Assembly (NCBI RefSeq): GCF_003014675.1
Contig: NZ_PYAU01000001.1
Span: 186,001 to 250,000 of the forward strand
From: Labedella gwakjiensis
Lineage (GTDB): Bacteria > Actinomycetota > Actinomycetes > Actinomycetales > Microbacteriaceae
Direction: 5' to 3'
DNA: 64,000 nt
The notes beneath the pieces were generated by a model. The model was not told where the DNA came from. It made no database searches and worked only from the letters and a program-made list of their open reading frames with translations. Of this stretch, positions 10,008 through 19,207 are shown in pieces. Position 1 is the stretch's first letter. Each line of letters begins with the position of its first letter. Made by a program: the position numbers and the translations under genes.

Positions 10008-11303
10008 ATGAGCGCTTCCCTCAGCATCACCTCAGCAACGGTCGATCCGGCCCTTCTCGACCTCCCGTGGCACCTGCCCCTCGACGAGTGGCCGAGCGAG
10101 ACCATCGCTTCCCTGCCGAAGGGCATCTCGCGCCACCTGGTCCGGTTCGCCTACCTCTCCGGCTACGTGATCGCCGTCAAGGAGACCACGACGGAGATGG
10201 CGCGCGGAGAGTACGACATGCTGCGCACGCTCCAGCGTCTCGACATCCCGTGCGTCGACCCGCTCGCCGTGGTCGCCGGACGATTGAACGAGGACGGCGC
10301 CCCGCTCGCGAGCGTGCTCGTGACGCGGCACCTCAAGTTCTCCCTCCCCTACCGCGCCTTGTTCTCCCAGATGCTCCGCCCCGACACGGCCACACGCCTC
10401 GTCGACGCACTCGCGGTGCTGCTCGTCCGCCTCCATATCGTCGGGTTCTTCTGGGGCGACGTCTCGCTCTCGAACACCCTCTTCCGCCGCGACGCCGGCT
10501 CGTTCGCGGCCTACCTCGTCGACGCCGAGACGGGCAAGCTGTTCGACGGCGGCCTGTCGAACGGTCAGCGCGAGAACGATCTCGAGATCGCCCGGGTGAA
10601 CATCGCCGGCGAGCTCATGGACCTCCAGGCCGGGGGCCGCGTCGAGGACGAGCTCGACCCCGTGGAGGTGTCGGCTGGAATCGTCGCGTCCTACCGGTCG
10701 CTCTGGAAGGAACTCACGGGCTCCGAGTCGTTCGCGTCGAGCGAGCGGTGGCGGATCAACCAGCGCGTCCAGCGTCTCAACGAACTGGGCTTCGACATCG
10801 AAGAGCTCGCCATCCGCACGGACGCCGGCGGAACGACGGTGCGCATCCAGCCGAAGGTCGTCGACGCGGGTCACCACCAGCGCCGCCTCATCCGGCTCAC
10901 GGGCCTCGACACGGGCGAGAACCAGGCGCGGCGACTGCTCAACGACCTCGACTCGTACTCCGCCACCCGCGCGCGTGAAGGGCAGGAGGTGGACGAGGAG
11001 CAGATGGCCCACGAGTGGCTCATCCGAGTGTTCGAGCCCGTCGTGACGTCGATCCCCCGCGAACTACGCGGCAAGCTCGAGCCGGCCGAGGTCTTCCACC
11101 AGCTCCTCGAGCACCGGTGGTTCATGTCGCAGCGCGAGGAGCGGGACGTCCCCCTGGCGGAGGCGCAGACCGCCTACGTCAACGACGTGCTGCGCCACCG
11201 ACGCGACGAGGCCACCGTGATCAACCCGCCGACCGAGTCGATCGCGATTCCGTCCGATCTCGACGCGGACGAGGACGACGTGGACTGGCGCGAGCGGGTC
11301 TGA
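10008..11303 (+). CDS. DUF4032 protein, kinase-fold-like
   Basis: A 431-residue cytoplasmic protein. The N-terminal half looks like an atypical kinase fold of the lipopolysaccharide-kinase type: a lysine-bearing strand (YVIAVKETTTEMARGEY), a catalytic-loop-like segment LHIVGFFWGDVSLSNTLF (Asp and Asn in the right places) and a metal-loop-like LVDAETGKLF. The second half matches DUF4032, a family of unknown function. So a small-molecule or protein kinase activity is plausible but unproven. It follows the sugar ATPase with a terminator between them, and converges on rlmB. The start ATG at 10008 gives a compact N-terminus; the upstream frame is shadow. Confidence 0.75.
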   Translation: MSASLSITSATVDPALLDLPWHLPLDEWPSETIASLPKGISRHLVRFAYLSGYVIAVKETTTEMARGEYDMLRTLQRLDIPCVDPLAVVAGRLNEDGAPLASVLVTRHLKFSLPYRALFSQMLRPDTATRLVDALAVLLVRLHIVGFFWGDVSLSNTLFRRDAGSFAAYLVDAETGKLFDGGLSNGQRENDLEIARVNIAGELMDLQAGGRVEDELDPVEVSAGIVASYRSLWKELTGSESFASSERWRINQRVQRLNELGFDIEELAIRTDAGGTTVRIQPKVVDAGHHQRRLIRLTGLDTGENQARRLLNDLDSYSATRAREGQEVDEEQMAHEWLIRVFEPVVTSIPRELRGKLEPAEVFHQLLEHRWFMSQREERDVPLAEAQTAYVNDVLRHRRDEATVINPPTESIAIPSDLDADEDDVDWRERV

Positions 11304-11336
11304 TCCAACGGCCGGCAGGCGGCGTCACCGACAACG

Positions 11337-11370
11337 AGACGGCGGGAGCACTCGAGTGCTCCCGCCGTCT
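11337..11370. terminator. Bidirectional terminator between the DUF4032 gene and rlmB
   Basis: A perfect 34-base palindrome (17-bp arms meeting at 11353/11354) between convergent genes. The folded RNA would have a loop of about four bases. Confidence 0.8.
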
Positions 11371-11382
11371 GTATGTCGGGTG

Positions 11383-12408
11383 CTACTTCTTCTTTGCTCG
11401 AGCGCGCGCCGTCGAGATCTCGTAGAGCGTGACCGACGCCGCGATGCCCGCGTTGAGCGACTCGGTGTCTGAGCCGATCGGAATCGACACGATCGCGTCG
11501 CACGTCTCGGTGACGAGCCGTGACAGCCCCTTGCCCTCGCTGCCGACGACGACCACGAGGGGACGATCGGCCAGGTCGAGACCAGGGAGGTCGACGTCTC
11601 CGTCGCCATCGAGTCCGACGACAAACACTCCGGCCTCCTTGAAGGCCTTGAGCGTCTGCGTGAGGTTCGTGGCCATCGCCACGGGCACTCGAGCCGCCGC
11701 TCCGGCCGAGGTGCGCCACGCCGATGCCGTGACGCCGACGGACCGGCGCTGCGGGACGATGACGCCCTGGCCGCCGAACGCCGCCGTCGAACGGATGATC
11801 GCGCCCAGGTTGCGGGGGTCGGTGATCCCGTCCAGAGCCACGAACAGCGGCGTCTTGCCGGAGGCGACGACCTGCTCGAGGAGATCCACGGGGTGGGCGT
11901 ACTCGTAGGCCGGGACCTTCAGCGCCACACCCTGGTGGACGCCGTCGTGCCCCGCGAGCCGGTCGAGCTCTGGACGCATGACCTCCATGATGGGGATCCC
12001 GCGTTTCGTCGCGATCTGGAGGATCTCCTTGACGCGGTCGTCGGTCTCGATGCGCGCAGCGATGTGCAGCGCCGACGCCGGGATGCGTGCACGCAGCGCC
12101 TCCACGACGGCGTTACGACCGGTGACGATCTCGGTGTCGTCCTGGTTGCGGGCCTTGCGCTGCTGGTCCTGCCGCCGGTTCTGCGTGACGCTCGCGGCAC
12201 CCCGAGGAGCGGCGCCCCCGCGACCACGGGCCTGCTCGAGCCGGTCCTGAGCGAGCTTGCGCTTGCCCGCGGGGTGGTACGGGCGGTCCTCCGCCTTGGG
12301 AGTGGGCTTCTTGCCCTCGAGGGCTTGCCGCCCGTTGCCGCCCGTGCCCTTGACGGGGCCCTTCTTCGTCTTCCGCACAGCACCTGCGCGGTTCTTACCT
12401 GCTGCCAT
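11383..12408 (-). CDS. rlmB: 23S rRNA (guanosine-2'-O-)-methyltransferase, TrmH/SpoU family
   Basis: A 341-residue protein: a Lys/Arg-rich basic tail (1-90), an RNA 2'-O-ribose methyltransferase substrate-binding domain starting [13 protein letters not shown], and a SPOUT knot domain with motif 1 [19 protein letters not shown], motif 2 [12 protein letters not shown] and motif 3 [18 protein letters not shown]. It methylates the ribose of a conserved guanosine in 23S rRNA. Its start overlaps the end of cysS by 14 bases, and this order (cysS then rlmB) is widely conserved. Confidence 0.93.
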   Translation of the reverse strand: MAAGKNRAGAVRKTKKGPVKGTGGNGRQALEGKKPTPKAEDRPYHPAGKRKLAQDRLEQARGRGGAAPRGAASVTQNRRQDQQRKARNQDDTEIVTGRNAVVEALRARIPASALHIAARIETDDRVKEILQIATKRGIPIMEVMRPELDRLAGHDGVHQGVALKVPAYEYAHPVDLLEQVVASGKTPLFVALDGITDPRNLGAIIRSTAAFGGQGVIVPQRRSVGVTASAWRTSAGAAARVPVAMATNLTQTLKAFKEAGVFVVGLDGDGDVDLPGLDLADRPLVVVVGSEGKGLSRLVTETCDAIVSIPIGSDTESLNAGIAASVTLYEISTARARAKKK

Positions 12409-13825
12409 CGATGCTCCAGTGTGTGCCTGAGGGTGTGTCTTCGATCGTGATGCCGACCGCGGACAGATCGTTGCGGATCCTGTCAGAGGTGGCGAAATCC
12501 TTGTTCGCGCGCGCGATGCGACGCTCTTCGACGAGCCGGAGCACGAGCGCGTCGAGCGCCCGCGCCGTGGCGTCCCCGCCTTCCGCCGTGCGCCACTCCG
12601 CCGAGAGGGGGTCGATCCCGAGGACCTCGGTCATCGCACGGACATGCGCCTCCGCGACGGCGACCGCCTGCGGGTCGTCCGCGTCCATGGCCTGATTGCC
12701 CGATCGGATCGTGTCGTGGAGCACGGCGAGCGCCTGGGGTACAGCCAGATCGTCGTCGAGGGCCTCCCCGAACTCCACGGGAACGGTCGGGAGGACGCTC
12801 CCGGCGAAACGGGTGCCGGCGAGTCGTCGCTCGGCCCGTTCGAGGAAGCTCTCGATACGGTCGATCGCCGCCTCAGCCTCCGCGAGCGCACCGTCGTGGA
12901 AGTCGATCGTGGAGCGGTAGTGGGCCGAGCCGAGTGCGTAACGCACGGCGATCGGTCGCGCGGAGGCGAGCAGGTCGGCGGCGAAGACCGAGTTGCCGAG
13001 CGATTTCGACATCTTCTGCCCGCCCACGTTCACGAGGCCGTTGTGCACCCAGAACTCGGCGAAGCCGAAACCGGCGGCGGCGGACTGGGCGAGTTCGTTC
13101 TCGTGGTGCGGGAATCGCAGGTCCAACCCACCGCCGTGGATGTCGAAGCGGTCGCCGAGGTACCGTCGCGACATCGCGGAGCACTCGATGTGCCATCCCG
13201 GTCGACCGGGGCCCCACGGACTCTCCCAGACGGCCGACGAGGGCTCACCAGCCTTCGCCCCCTTCCAGAGCGCGAAATCGTGGGGGTCGCGCTTGCGGCG
13301 GGGATCCGCGTCCGTCGCCGCCTCCATCGCATCGACCCTCTGGCGCGTGAGCTCGCCGTAGGTCGGCCAGCTGCGCACATCGAAGTAGACGTCACCGGAG
13401 TCGTCGGAGGACGGGTAGGCGTGACCTCGGTCGACGAGGAGGGAGATGATCTCGTGCATCTGCGGGATGCTCGCCGTCGCGCGCGGCTCGTACGTGGGGG
13501 GCAGGATGCCCAGGGCGCTGTAAGCCGCCGTGAACTCGAGCTCCATCCGGTAGGCGAGCGCCCACCATTGCTCCGTGTCTGTCGCGTTCTGGAGGACCTT
13601 GTCGTCGATATCCGTGACGTTGCGGACGAGCGTGACGGTGAGGCCCGACGCGCTCATCCATCGACGGAGGATGTCGTACACGAGAGCCGAGCGCAGGTGG
13701 CCGATGTGAGGGGACGACTGCACTGTCGGACCGCACACGTACATCCCGACGCGGCCGGGGACGAGCGGGACGAAGTCGCGCAGCGTCGCCGTGCGCGAGT
13801 CGTGGAGTCGGAGTGTCACCTCCAC
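12395..13825 (-). CDS. cysS: Cysteinyl-tRNA synthetase
   Basis: A 476-residue class I aminoacyl-tRNA synthetase. The zinc-binding Cys in YVCGPTVQ, the HIGH motif (PHIGHLRS), and KMSKSLGNS are all present, with a zinc-site [11 protein letters not shown] region and the helical anticodon-binding domain at the C-terminus. It charges tRNA-Cys; the paralogue MshC uses a similar fold, but the full length and the C-terminal DALV domain point to CysS. The start is GTG at 13825 (a second GTG lies six bases on). It lies 3 bases after ispDF and overlaps rlmB, so the three are one operon. Confidence 0.95.
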   Translation of the reverse strand: MEVTLRLHDSRTATLRDFVPLVPGRVGMYVCGPTVQSSPHIGHLRSALVYDILRRWMSASGLTVTLVRNVTDIDDKVLQNATDTEQWWALAYRMELEFTAAYSALGILPPTYEPRATASIPQMHEIISLLVDRGHAYPSSDDSGDVYFDVRSWPTYGELTRQRVDAMEAATDADPRRKRDPHDFALWKGAKAGEPSSAVWESPWGPGRPGWHIECSAMSRRYLGDRFDIHGGGLDLRFPHHENELAQSAAAGFGFAEFWVHNGLVNVGGQKMSKSLGNSVFAADLLASARPIAVRYALGSAHYRSTIDFHDGALAEAEAAIDRIESFLERAERRLAGTRFAGSVLPTVPVEFGEALDDDLAVPQALAVLHDTIRSGNQAMDADDPQAVAVAEAHVRAMTEVLGIDPLSAEWRTAEGGDATARALDALVLRLVEERRIARANKDFATSDRIRNDLSAVGITIEDTPSGTHWSIDGSR

Positions 13826-13828
13826 AGC

Positions 13829-15007
13829 CTATTCGAGGACGGGCCCCGCCTGCGCTCGCACGAGCGCGGTCGCGATCGCGGTGACGCCCTCTCCCCTGCC
13901 GGTGAAACCCAGTCCGTCGGTCGTGGTCGCCGCGATCGTCACCGGCGCACCGACGATTCCCGACAGTCGGGACTCGGCCTCAGCACGACGGGCGGAGAAT
14001 CGCGGGCGGTTGCCGACGAGCTGTACCGCTACGTTGACGGGCACGAGTCCCGCCTCGGCGAGCGCGTCGACGGCTCCGGTGAGGAACACGTCGCCGGCGG
14101 CCCCCGCATAGCGAGGATCGTCCGTGCCGAAGAGCGAACCGATGTCACCGAGGCCTCCGGCGCTGAGGAGAGCGTCCACGATCGCGTGGGCGACGGCGTC
14201 ACCGTCGCTGTGACCCGAGAGAGCCTGCGTCCCCGGCCACTCGAGGCCGGCGAGACGCAATATGCCGTCCTCCGAGAAGGCGTGCACGTCGAGCCCGATC
14301 CCGGTGCGCAGATCACCCCGCGACACGAGGAGTTCGGCCCTCCGGAGGTCCCACGGGGTCGTGATCTTGAACGCCCGTTCGTCTCCGGGAACGATCCGCA
14401 CGACGCCACCGACGGCTGCGACGGTCGCGGCGTCGTCCGTGTGCTCGGCGTCCGGATCCGCGTAGGCGCGCTCGAGGAGGTCCCGCGGGAAGCCCTGGGG
14501 GGTCTGGACGGCGCGGAGCCTGTCGCGATCCACGGTGGAGACGACAGCACCGGTTCCGTCGACCTGCTTGATGGTGTCCGTCACGGCGAGTCCGGGGATG
14601 ACGGCCTCGCCGCTCGTGCGGACGGCAGCCGTCACCGTGTCGAGGAAGGAGGACGGAGCGAGCGCCCGAGCGGCGTCGTGGACGAGGACCGTGTCGACGG
14701 ACGACGGAAGGTCGGCGAGCCCGGCCCGGACGGATCGTGAACGGCTCGAGCCTCCGGGGATCACACGAAGGTGCCCGGCAGCGACTCCGGCCGCGCGCTC
14801 CGCGATCGCCCGCGTCTCCTCGACGTCGGCTGGAGGGGCGACAACCACGACGATGGCCGGTTCGCGCATCCCGAAGACGGCGTGCAGGGCATGCTCGAGG
14901 ATGGTCAGGCCGGCGAGGGGGACGAGGGCCTTCGGGCTGCCGGCCAGGAGGCGCGTGCCGTCGCCGGCCGCGACGACGATGACCGCGAGGGTGGGTGCGG
15001 GGCTCAT
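13829..15007 (-). CDS. ispDF: Bifunctional IspD/IspF of the MEP isoprenoid pathway
   Basis: A 392-residue fusion. Residues 1-230 are IspD (2-C-methyl-D-erythritol 4-phosphate cytidylyltransferase): VIVVAAGDGTRLL nucleotide loop, VLVHDAARAL, TPQGFPRDLL. Residues 233-392 are IspF (2-C-methyl-D-erythritol 2,4-cyclodiphosphate synthase): GIGLDVHAF and GHSDGDAVAHAI zinc site, DIGSLFGTDD, and the C-terminal TTTDGLGFTGRGEG. The two catalyse the third and fifth steps of isoprenoid precursor synthesis. The fused form occurs in Microbacteriaceae and some proteobacteria, while mycobacteria have separate genes. It sits downstream of carD with a terminator-like hairpin between. Confidence 0.95.
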   Translation of the reverse strand: MSPAPTLAVIVVAAGDGTRLLAGSPKALVPLAGLTILEHALHAVFGMREPAIVVVVAPPADVEETRAIAERAAGVAAGHLRVIPGGSSRSRSVRAGLADLPSSVDTVLVHDAARALAPSSFLDTVTAAVRTSGEAVIPGLAVTDTIKQVDGTGAVVSTVDRDRLRAVQTPQGFPRDLLERAYADPDAEHTDDAATVAAVGGVVRIVPGDERAFKITTPWDLRRAELLVSRGDLRTGIGLDVHAFSEDGILRLAGLEWPGTQALSGHSDGDAVAHAIVDALLSAGGLGDIGSLFGTDDPRYAGAAGDVFLTGAVDALAEAGLVPVNVAVQLVGNRPRFSARRAEAESRLSGIVGAPVTIAATTTDGLGFTGRGEGVTAIATALVRAQAGPVLE

Positions 15008-15072
15008 GCCTCGACAGTACCGACTACCGACACGCGCGCCCTCCCGCCGCCCTCATCGCCCCGAAGACGGAC

Positions 15073-15100
15073 ATCGCCCGCCGGGAACCCGGCGGGCGAT
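15073..15100 (-). terminator. Terminator after carD
   Basis: A perfect 13-bp stem (15073-15085 with 15088-15100) in the 146-base gap between carD and ispDF. The very short two-base gap means a small forced loop in RNA. The gap also holds two copies of the palindrome GCGATCGC. Confidence 0.6.
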
Positions 15101-15153
15101 GGTGAATCGTGCGATCGCGAAGCGATGCGATCGCGAACCGATAGAGGCCTCGG

Positions 15154-15636
15154 TCAGGAGGCGAGGACCTCGTCGAGGACGGTCGACGCCTTCTCCTCAT
15201 CGGTCTTCTCCGCGAGCGCGAGCTCGGACACCAGGATCTGGCGTGCCTTCGCGAGCATGCGCTTCTCTCCGGCGGAGAGTCCGCGATCCTGGTCGCGGCG
15301 CCACAGGTCGCGGACGACCTCGCTCACCTTGATGACATCGCCGGAGGCGAGTTTCTCGAGGTTCGCCTTGTAACGACGGGACCAGTTGGTGGGCTCCTCG
15401 GTGAAAGGAGCCCGCAGGACGTCGAAGACGCGCTCGAGACCTTCCTTACCGATCACGTCGCGGACGCCGACGAGGTCGACGTTCTCGGCGGGGACCTCGA
15501 TCACGAGATCGCCCTGGGTGACATGGAGCTTCAAGTAGAGCTTCTCTTCACCTTTGATGATCCGAGTCTTGACTTCCGCGATCGTCGCGGCTCCGTGGTG
15601 GGGGTAAACGACAGTTTCGCCAACCTCAAAAAGCAT
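15154..15636 (-). CDS. carD: CarD-family RNA polymerase-binding regulator
   Basis: A 160-residue protein: an N-terminal Tudor-like RNAP-interaction domain ([42 protein letters not shown]) and a helical C-terminal DNA-binding domain with the conserved Trp in [14 protein letters not shown]. In mycobacteria CarD binds the polymerase beta subunit and stabilises open complexes at most promoters. The ATG at 15636 is chosen because the protein then begins at the conserved [15 protein letters not shown]. In many actinobacteria carD precedes ispD/ispF, as here. Confidence 0.95.
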   Translation of the reverse strand: MLFEVGETVVYPHHGAATIAEVKTRIIKGEEKLYLKLHVTQGDLVIEVPAENVDLVGVRDVIGKEGLERVFDVLRAPFTEEPTNWSRRYKANLEKLASGDVIKVSEVVRDLWRRDQDRGLSAGEKRMLAKARQILVSELALAEKTDEEKASTVLDEVLAS

Positions 15637-15796
15637 GGAATAGTATCCCTTCAGCGTCTCCCAGGATACCACAGCGACCTCCCGGTTAGGTCCGCCTAAC
15701 CGGCGCACGCGCGCGCGAACGCTAGGCTAGGAGCGAACCGAACCGGCAGCACCGAAGGCATCGCCCCGGACTGCGCACCGTCCGCTGGAGGCACCC

Positions 15797-16291
15797 GTGA
15801 GAACCCGCGCCCGCTTGACCGCGTCGATCGTCCTCGCGGCGGCCGTCGCCCTCGGCACCACTTCGTGCAATCTGCTCGCCCCGCAGGCGACGCTCAAGGT
15901 CTACGACCCGAGCGACGGAGTGAGCGCCACGGTCGGCGACGTCGCCCTGCGCAACGCGCTCGTGCTCGCCGACAGCGAAGACACGGGCTTCCTGCTCGTC
16001 ACGGTGATCAACAACGGCTCTTCTCCCCACGCCGTCACGGTCCAGGTGGGATCGGGCGAGGATCGCCAGGAGTTCACCCTCACAGTGGCGGGCGGCTCCA
16101 CGACGACCTTCAGCGCGGGCGACGAGCGACGACTCGAGCTCGACCCCCTGCAGGAGCCAGCCGGCGCCGTCATCCCGCTCTTCGTCCAGTACGGCCAGGA
16201 GGAGGGCGTCGAGATCGACGTCCCCGTCCTCGAGCAGGACACGTTCTCGGAGTACGCGACCCTCACACCCACGCCGGCTCCGTCCGAGTGA
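15797..16291 (+). CDS. Putative lipoprotein of unknown function
   Basis: A 164-residue secreted protein. The N-terminus is an Arg-rich n-region, a hydrophobic stretch and a lipobox-like LGTTSCN, so it is probably lipid-anchored at Cys24. The mature part is rich in beta strands (LLVTVINNGSSPHAVTVQVG; TLTVAGGSTTTF), like a small beta-sandwich, and ends in a Thr/Pro tail. No specific family is recognised. The start is GTG at 15797 with CTGGAGG upstream. It is divergent from carD and its own terminator is shared with regX3. Confidence 0.7.
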   Translation: MRTRARLTASIVLAAAVALGTTSCNLLAPQATLKVYDPSDGVSATVGDVALRNALVLADSEDTGFLLVTVINNGSSPHAVTVQVGSGEDRQEFTLTVAGGSTTTFSAGDERRLELDPLQEPAGAVIPLFVQYGQEEGVEIDVPVLEQDTFSEYATLTPTPAPSE

Positions 16292-16320
16292 TCCTCCCCC
16301 TCAGCGAGGGGACAACGGGA

Positions 16321-16358
16321 ACGGGGATGGTGCGCGATTCGACGCGCACCATCCCCGT
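16321..16358. terminator. Bidirectional terminator between the lipoprotein gene and regX3
   Basis: A perfect 16-bp stem (16321-16336, 16343-16358) with a six-base loop, followed on the plus strand by CCAATTTT, between convergent genes. Confidence 0.85.
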
Positions 16359-16373
16359 CCAATTTTCGAGAGA

Positions 16374-17054
16374 TCAGGGTTCGAACCTGTAGCCCAGCCC
16401 GCGGACCGTCACGAGCATGACGGGATCGGACGGCTTCTCCTCGATGCGAGAGCGGATGCGCTTGATGTGCACGTCGAGCGTCTTGGTGTCGCCGAAGTAG
16501 TCGCTCCCCCACACGCGGTCGATGAGCTGACCGCGCGTGAGGACGCGTCCGGCGTTGCGCAGCAGCAGCTCAAGGAGCTCGAACTCCTTGAGCGGCATCG
16601 AGACCTCTGCACCCCTCACCGTGACCGTGTGGCGATCGACGTCCATCTGCACGGTTCCGGCCTCGAGAACGGATTCGGCCTCGTCGACGTCGGGGCCCCG
16701 GCGTCGGAGGACGGCCCTGACCCGTGCGAGGAGTTCGCGTGTGGAGTACGGCTTCGTCACGTAGTCGTCCGCCCCGAGCTCGAGCCCCACGACGATGTCG
16801 ACCTCGGAGTCCTTGGCGGTCAGCATGATGATCGGGACCGACGAGACCGCGCGGATCTGCCGGCACACCTCGGTGCCGGGGATCCCGGGGAGCATGAGGT
16901 CGAGGAGGACGAGATCAGCTCCATGCGTCACGAACTCCTCCACAGCGGTGGGACCGTCGGCCGCGACACGCACCTCGTAGCCCTCACGACCGAGCAGGTA
17001 GGCGAGCGGTTCGCTCAGCGATTCTTCGTCTTCGACGAGCAGGATGCTGGTCAT
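16374..17054 (-). CDS. regX3: Response regulator RegX3 (PhoP-like, phosphate starvation)
   Basis: A 226-residue OmpR-family regulator. The receiver domain has the acidic pocket VEDEES, the phospho-accepting D52 (LVLLDLMLPG), T79 in MLTAKD and K101 (YVTKPYS); the winged-helix domain ends VRGLGYRFEP. Its overlap with senX3, the divergent phoU and the pst and ppk1 genes nearby identify it as the phosphate-starvation regulator. The ATGA overlap with senX3 implies coupled translation. Confidence 0.92.
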   Translation of the reverse strand: MTSILLVEDEESLSEPLAYLLGREGYEVRVAADGPTAVEEFVTHGADLVLLDLMLPGIPGTEVCRQIRAVSSVPIIMLTAKDSEVDIVVGLELGADDYVTKPYSTRELLARVRAVLRRRGPDVDEAESVLEAGTVQMDVDRHTVTVRGAEVSMPLKEFELLELLLRNAGRVLTRGQLIDRVWGSDYFGDTKTLDVHIKRIRSRIEEKPSDPVMLVTVRGLGYRFEP

Positions 17055-18220
17055 CGCGACACCTTTCTCTTGGATCGTCCACTCGGGGACGGGGACTCCT
17101 GTGCGGCCTGGGGAAGCCGGATGGTGAAGGTCGAGCCCCGGCCCAGCTGCGACCAGACCTTGACCTCGCCTCCGTGATTCTGCACGGTGTGCTTGACGAT
17201 CGACAGACCGAGACCGGTGCCGCCGGTCCGCCGGGAGCGGGCGTCGTCGACGCGGAAGAACCGCTCGAAGACCCGATCCTTGTCCTCCTCGGCGATCCCG
17301 ATGCCCTGATCGGTGACGGCGATCTCGATCGCGTCGTCCGTCGCGCGCGCACCGACGCCTACGCGACCTCCCGGTGACGAGTACGCGATCGCGTTGGTGA
17401 CGAGGTTGTGCACGGCGACGGTGAGGAGCGCCTCGTCGCCGAAGACGGCCAGACCCTTGCCACCGGCGCCGACGAGCTCGACCCCCGACGATTCGGCGAG
17501 CACCCGGCTCTGATCGATCGCCGACGTCACGATGTGGTCCACACGGATGAGCTCTGGTCGGGCGAGCGCATCCGCGGCCTGCAGCCGCGAGAGCTCGATG
17601 ATCTCGGCGGTGATCTTCGCGAGCCGCGCCGCCTCAGCCGTCATCTTCGTGGCGAAGCGCCGCACCTGCTCCGGGTCGTCCGCCGCCGTCTGCAGAGCTT
17701 CCGCGAGGAGCCCCACCGCGCCGATCGGCGTCTTGAGCTCGTGGCTGATATTGGCGATGAAGTCCCGACGGACCTCGTCGAGTCGTTTCGACTCCGTGAT
17801 GTCCTCGGCGAGGACGAGGATGAATCGCGTTCCGAGCCGGGCCGCGCGGACACGCACCGTCATACTCGACTCCCCGAAGCGACCGCGACCGAGTTCGAGC
17901 TCGATGACGGCGCGCTCCCCCGTGGATCGTACGGAGACGGCCAGGCGGTCGATCTCCTCGTGGACGAGCACACCTCTCCGGACGAGGCCCATCGCGACCG
18001 CTCCAGGGGACGCCTTCACGACGTTCGCGGAGGGGTCGAGCACGATGCCGGCACTCTCGAGCGCATCGAGCACCTGGTCGACGCCGTCGGGCACCTTGGG
18101 GGATGCGACGTTCGCGACGCGTTCGCTCCGACGGAACGCCAGATAGACGAAGCTCGTGAACGCTGCGCCCATGAGAGCTCCAAGAGCCACGGCGGCCAGC
18201 ACCACCCAGGGGGACTGCAT
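17051..18220 (-). CDS. senX3: Sensor histidine kinase SenX3 (phosphate-responsive)
   Basis: A 389-residue kinase: an N-terminal membrane helix (about 7-29), a PAS-like domain (45-145), the HisKA domain with H160 in NISHELKTPIG, and HATPase_c with the N box NLVTNAIAYS, DQGIGIAEED and GGTGLGLSIVKH. SenX3 has only a very short extracytoplasmic part; it is thought to sense phosphate through the Pst transporter and PhoU and then phosphorylate RegX3. It is divergent from phoU across a 187-base region with a PHO box. Confidence 0.92.
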   Translation of the reverse strand: MQSPWVVLAAVALGALMGAAFTSFVYLAFRRSERVANVASPKVPDGVDQVLDALESAGIVLDPSANVVKASPGAVAMGLVRRGVLVHEEIDRLAVSVRSTGERAVIELELGRGRFGESSMTVRVRAARLGTRFILVLAEDITESKRLDEVRRDFIANISHELKTPIGAVGLLAEALQTAADDPEQVRRFATKMTAEAARLAKITAEIIELSRLQAADALARPELIRVDHIVTSAIDQSRVLAESSGVELVGAGGKGLAVFGDEALLTVAVHNLVTNAIAYSSPGGRVGVGARATDDAIEIAVTDQGIGIAEEDKDRVFERFFRVDDARSRRTGGTGLGLSIVKHTVQNHGGEVKVWSQLGRGSTFTIRLPQAAQESPSPSGRSKRKVSR

Positions 18221-18293
18221 GAGACTAGATTAGGGGTACCACGACGAGCCGACCTGACCGGGACCACCGGAATTGCGAGGGCCGTCGTGGACT

Positions 18294-18326
18294 GTTCATC
18301 GTCCCTGCACCGTCCGTTAACCTTCC
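18294..18326. promoter_or_regulatory. PHO box between senX3 and phoU
   Basis: Three consecutive 11-nt direct-repeat units: GTTCATCGTCC (18294-18304), CTGCACCGTCC (18305-18315), GTTAACCTTCC (18316-18326). The first matches the GTTCAYY core of streptomycete PHO boxes exactly, and the spacing is one DNA turn. The divergent phoU and phoRP genes of Streptomyces carry a PHO box in the same place. Self-control by RegX3 of both operons is inferred. Confidence 0.75.
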
Positions 18327-18407
18327 GACGGCAGGGTTGATTCGACGGTCGGTCGCCCTCTGGTGGACCGTCGGCGCCCGCACCCGAACGAGAGAGTGAT
18401 CCCTTTA

Positions 18408-19094
18408 ATGCGCGAAGTCTTCCAGCAGGAGCTGCACGAAGTCCAGCACCGTCTCGTCGAGATCGCCGAGCTCGTGGCCGTGTCCATCGAGGGCGCCGTC
18501 CACGCCTTCAACGAGTCCGATGTGGCGCGGGCCGAGGAGGTCATCGAGAACGACAGCCGTATCGACGGCCTCACGGTCGAGCTCGACGAGCTCGCCATCA
18601 CGATCCTCGCCCGTCAGCAGCCCGTCGCCCGCGACCTCCGCATCGTGGTGAGTGCGCTCCGGATCAGCGCGTCGCTCGAGCGGATGGGCGACATGGCCGA
18701 ACACATCGCTCAGCTCGCCCGGTCGCGCTTCCCCGAGCGCGCCGTGCCGAAGGGCCTGCGTTCCACGTTCGCCGAGATGGGCCGCCTCGACGTCGAGATC
18801 GCACGCAAGCTCGCCGAGCTCCTCCGCACGGAGGACATCGAGCTCGCTGAACAGATCCGCGACGAGGACGACGTGATCGACGACCTCCACCTGAGCGTCT
18901 TCGACAAGGTCCTCGGCGAGACGTGGAAGGGCGAGACGGCCGCGACCGTCGATGCCACCCTCGCATCCCGCTACCACGAGCGTTTCGCAGACCACGCCGT
19001 CTCGATCTCGAAGAAGGTGCAGTACCTCGCGACGGGCGACTGGAGCGCCGAGAGCATCACGCCCCTCCCCGCGACGGAGACGATCGGAAACTGA
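18408..19094 (+). CDS. phoU: PhoU, phosphate signalling protein
   Basis: A 228-residue all-helical protein of two PhoU three-helix bundles, each with the family metal-binding type motif (ENDSRIDGLTVELDE and EDDVIDDLHLSVFDK). PhoU links the Pst transporter to the sensor kinase and keeps the Pho response off when phosphate is plentiful. The ATG at 18408 matches the family N-terminus (MREVFQQEL). It is transcribed away from senX3-regX3. Confidence 0.95.
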   Translation: MREVFQQELHEVQHRLVEIAELVAVSIEGAVHAFNESDVARAEEVIENDSRIDGLTVELDELAITILARQQPVARDLRIVVSALRISASLERMGDMAEHIAQLARSRFPERAVPKGLRSTFAEMGRLDVEIARKLAELLRTEDIELAEQIRDEDDVIDDLHLSVFDKVLGETWKGETAATVDATLASRYHERFADHAVSISKKVQYLATGDWSAESITPLPATETIGN

Positions 19095-19121
19095 CCGACC
19101 CGGCCATCGCCGGCCGTTCCT

Positions 19122-19197
19122 CGTCATAGCGAAAGTGCGGGCTTTCGTCCTCTCCCCTGATGGGGAAGGGACGAAAGCCCGCACTTTCGCTATGACG
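19122..19197. repeat. Long palindromic element between phoU and gpmA
   Basis: Two perfect 29-base inverted arms (19122-19150 and 19169-19197), with an inner CTCCCC/GGGGAA stem in the 18-base centre, so that nearly all 76 bases can fold into one hairpin. It lies between convergent genes and would terminate both. The arms are much longer than the other terminators in this window and are only moderately GC-rich, which suggests a dispersed palindromic repeat rather than a simple terminator. Confidence 0.8.
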
Positions 19198-19207
19198 GGG
19201 TGGCGCG

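Noticed and set aside
12644-14740. A 698-residue plus-strand open frame across cysS and ispDF
   Set aside because: Opposite two enzyme genes with intact active-site motifs; no recognisable domain.
15111-15139. Two GCGATCGC palindromes as a HIP1-like or methylation signal
   Set aside because: Short GC-rich palindrome expected by chance in this base composition; two copies are not enough to claim a function.
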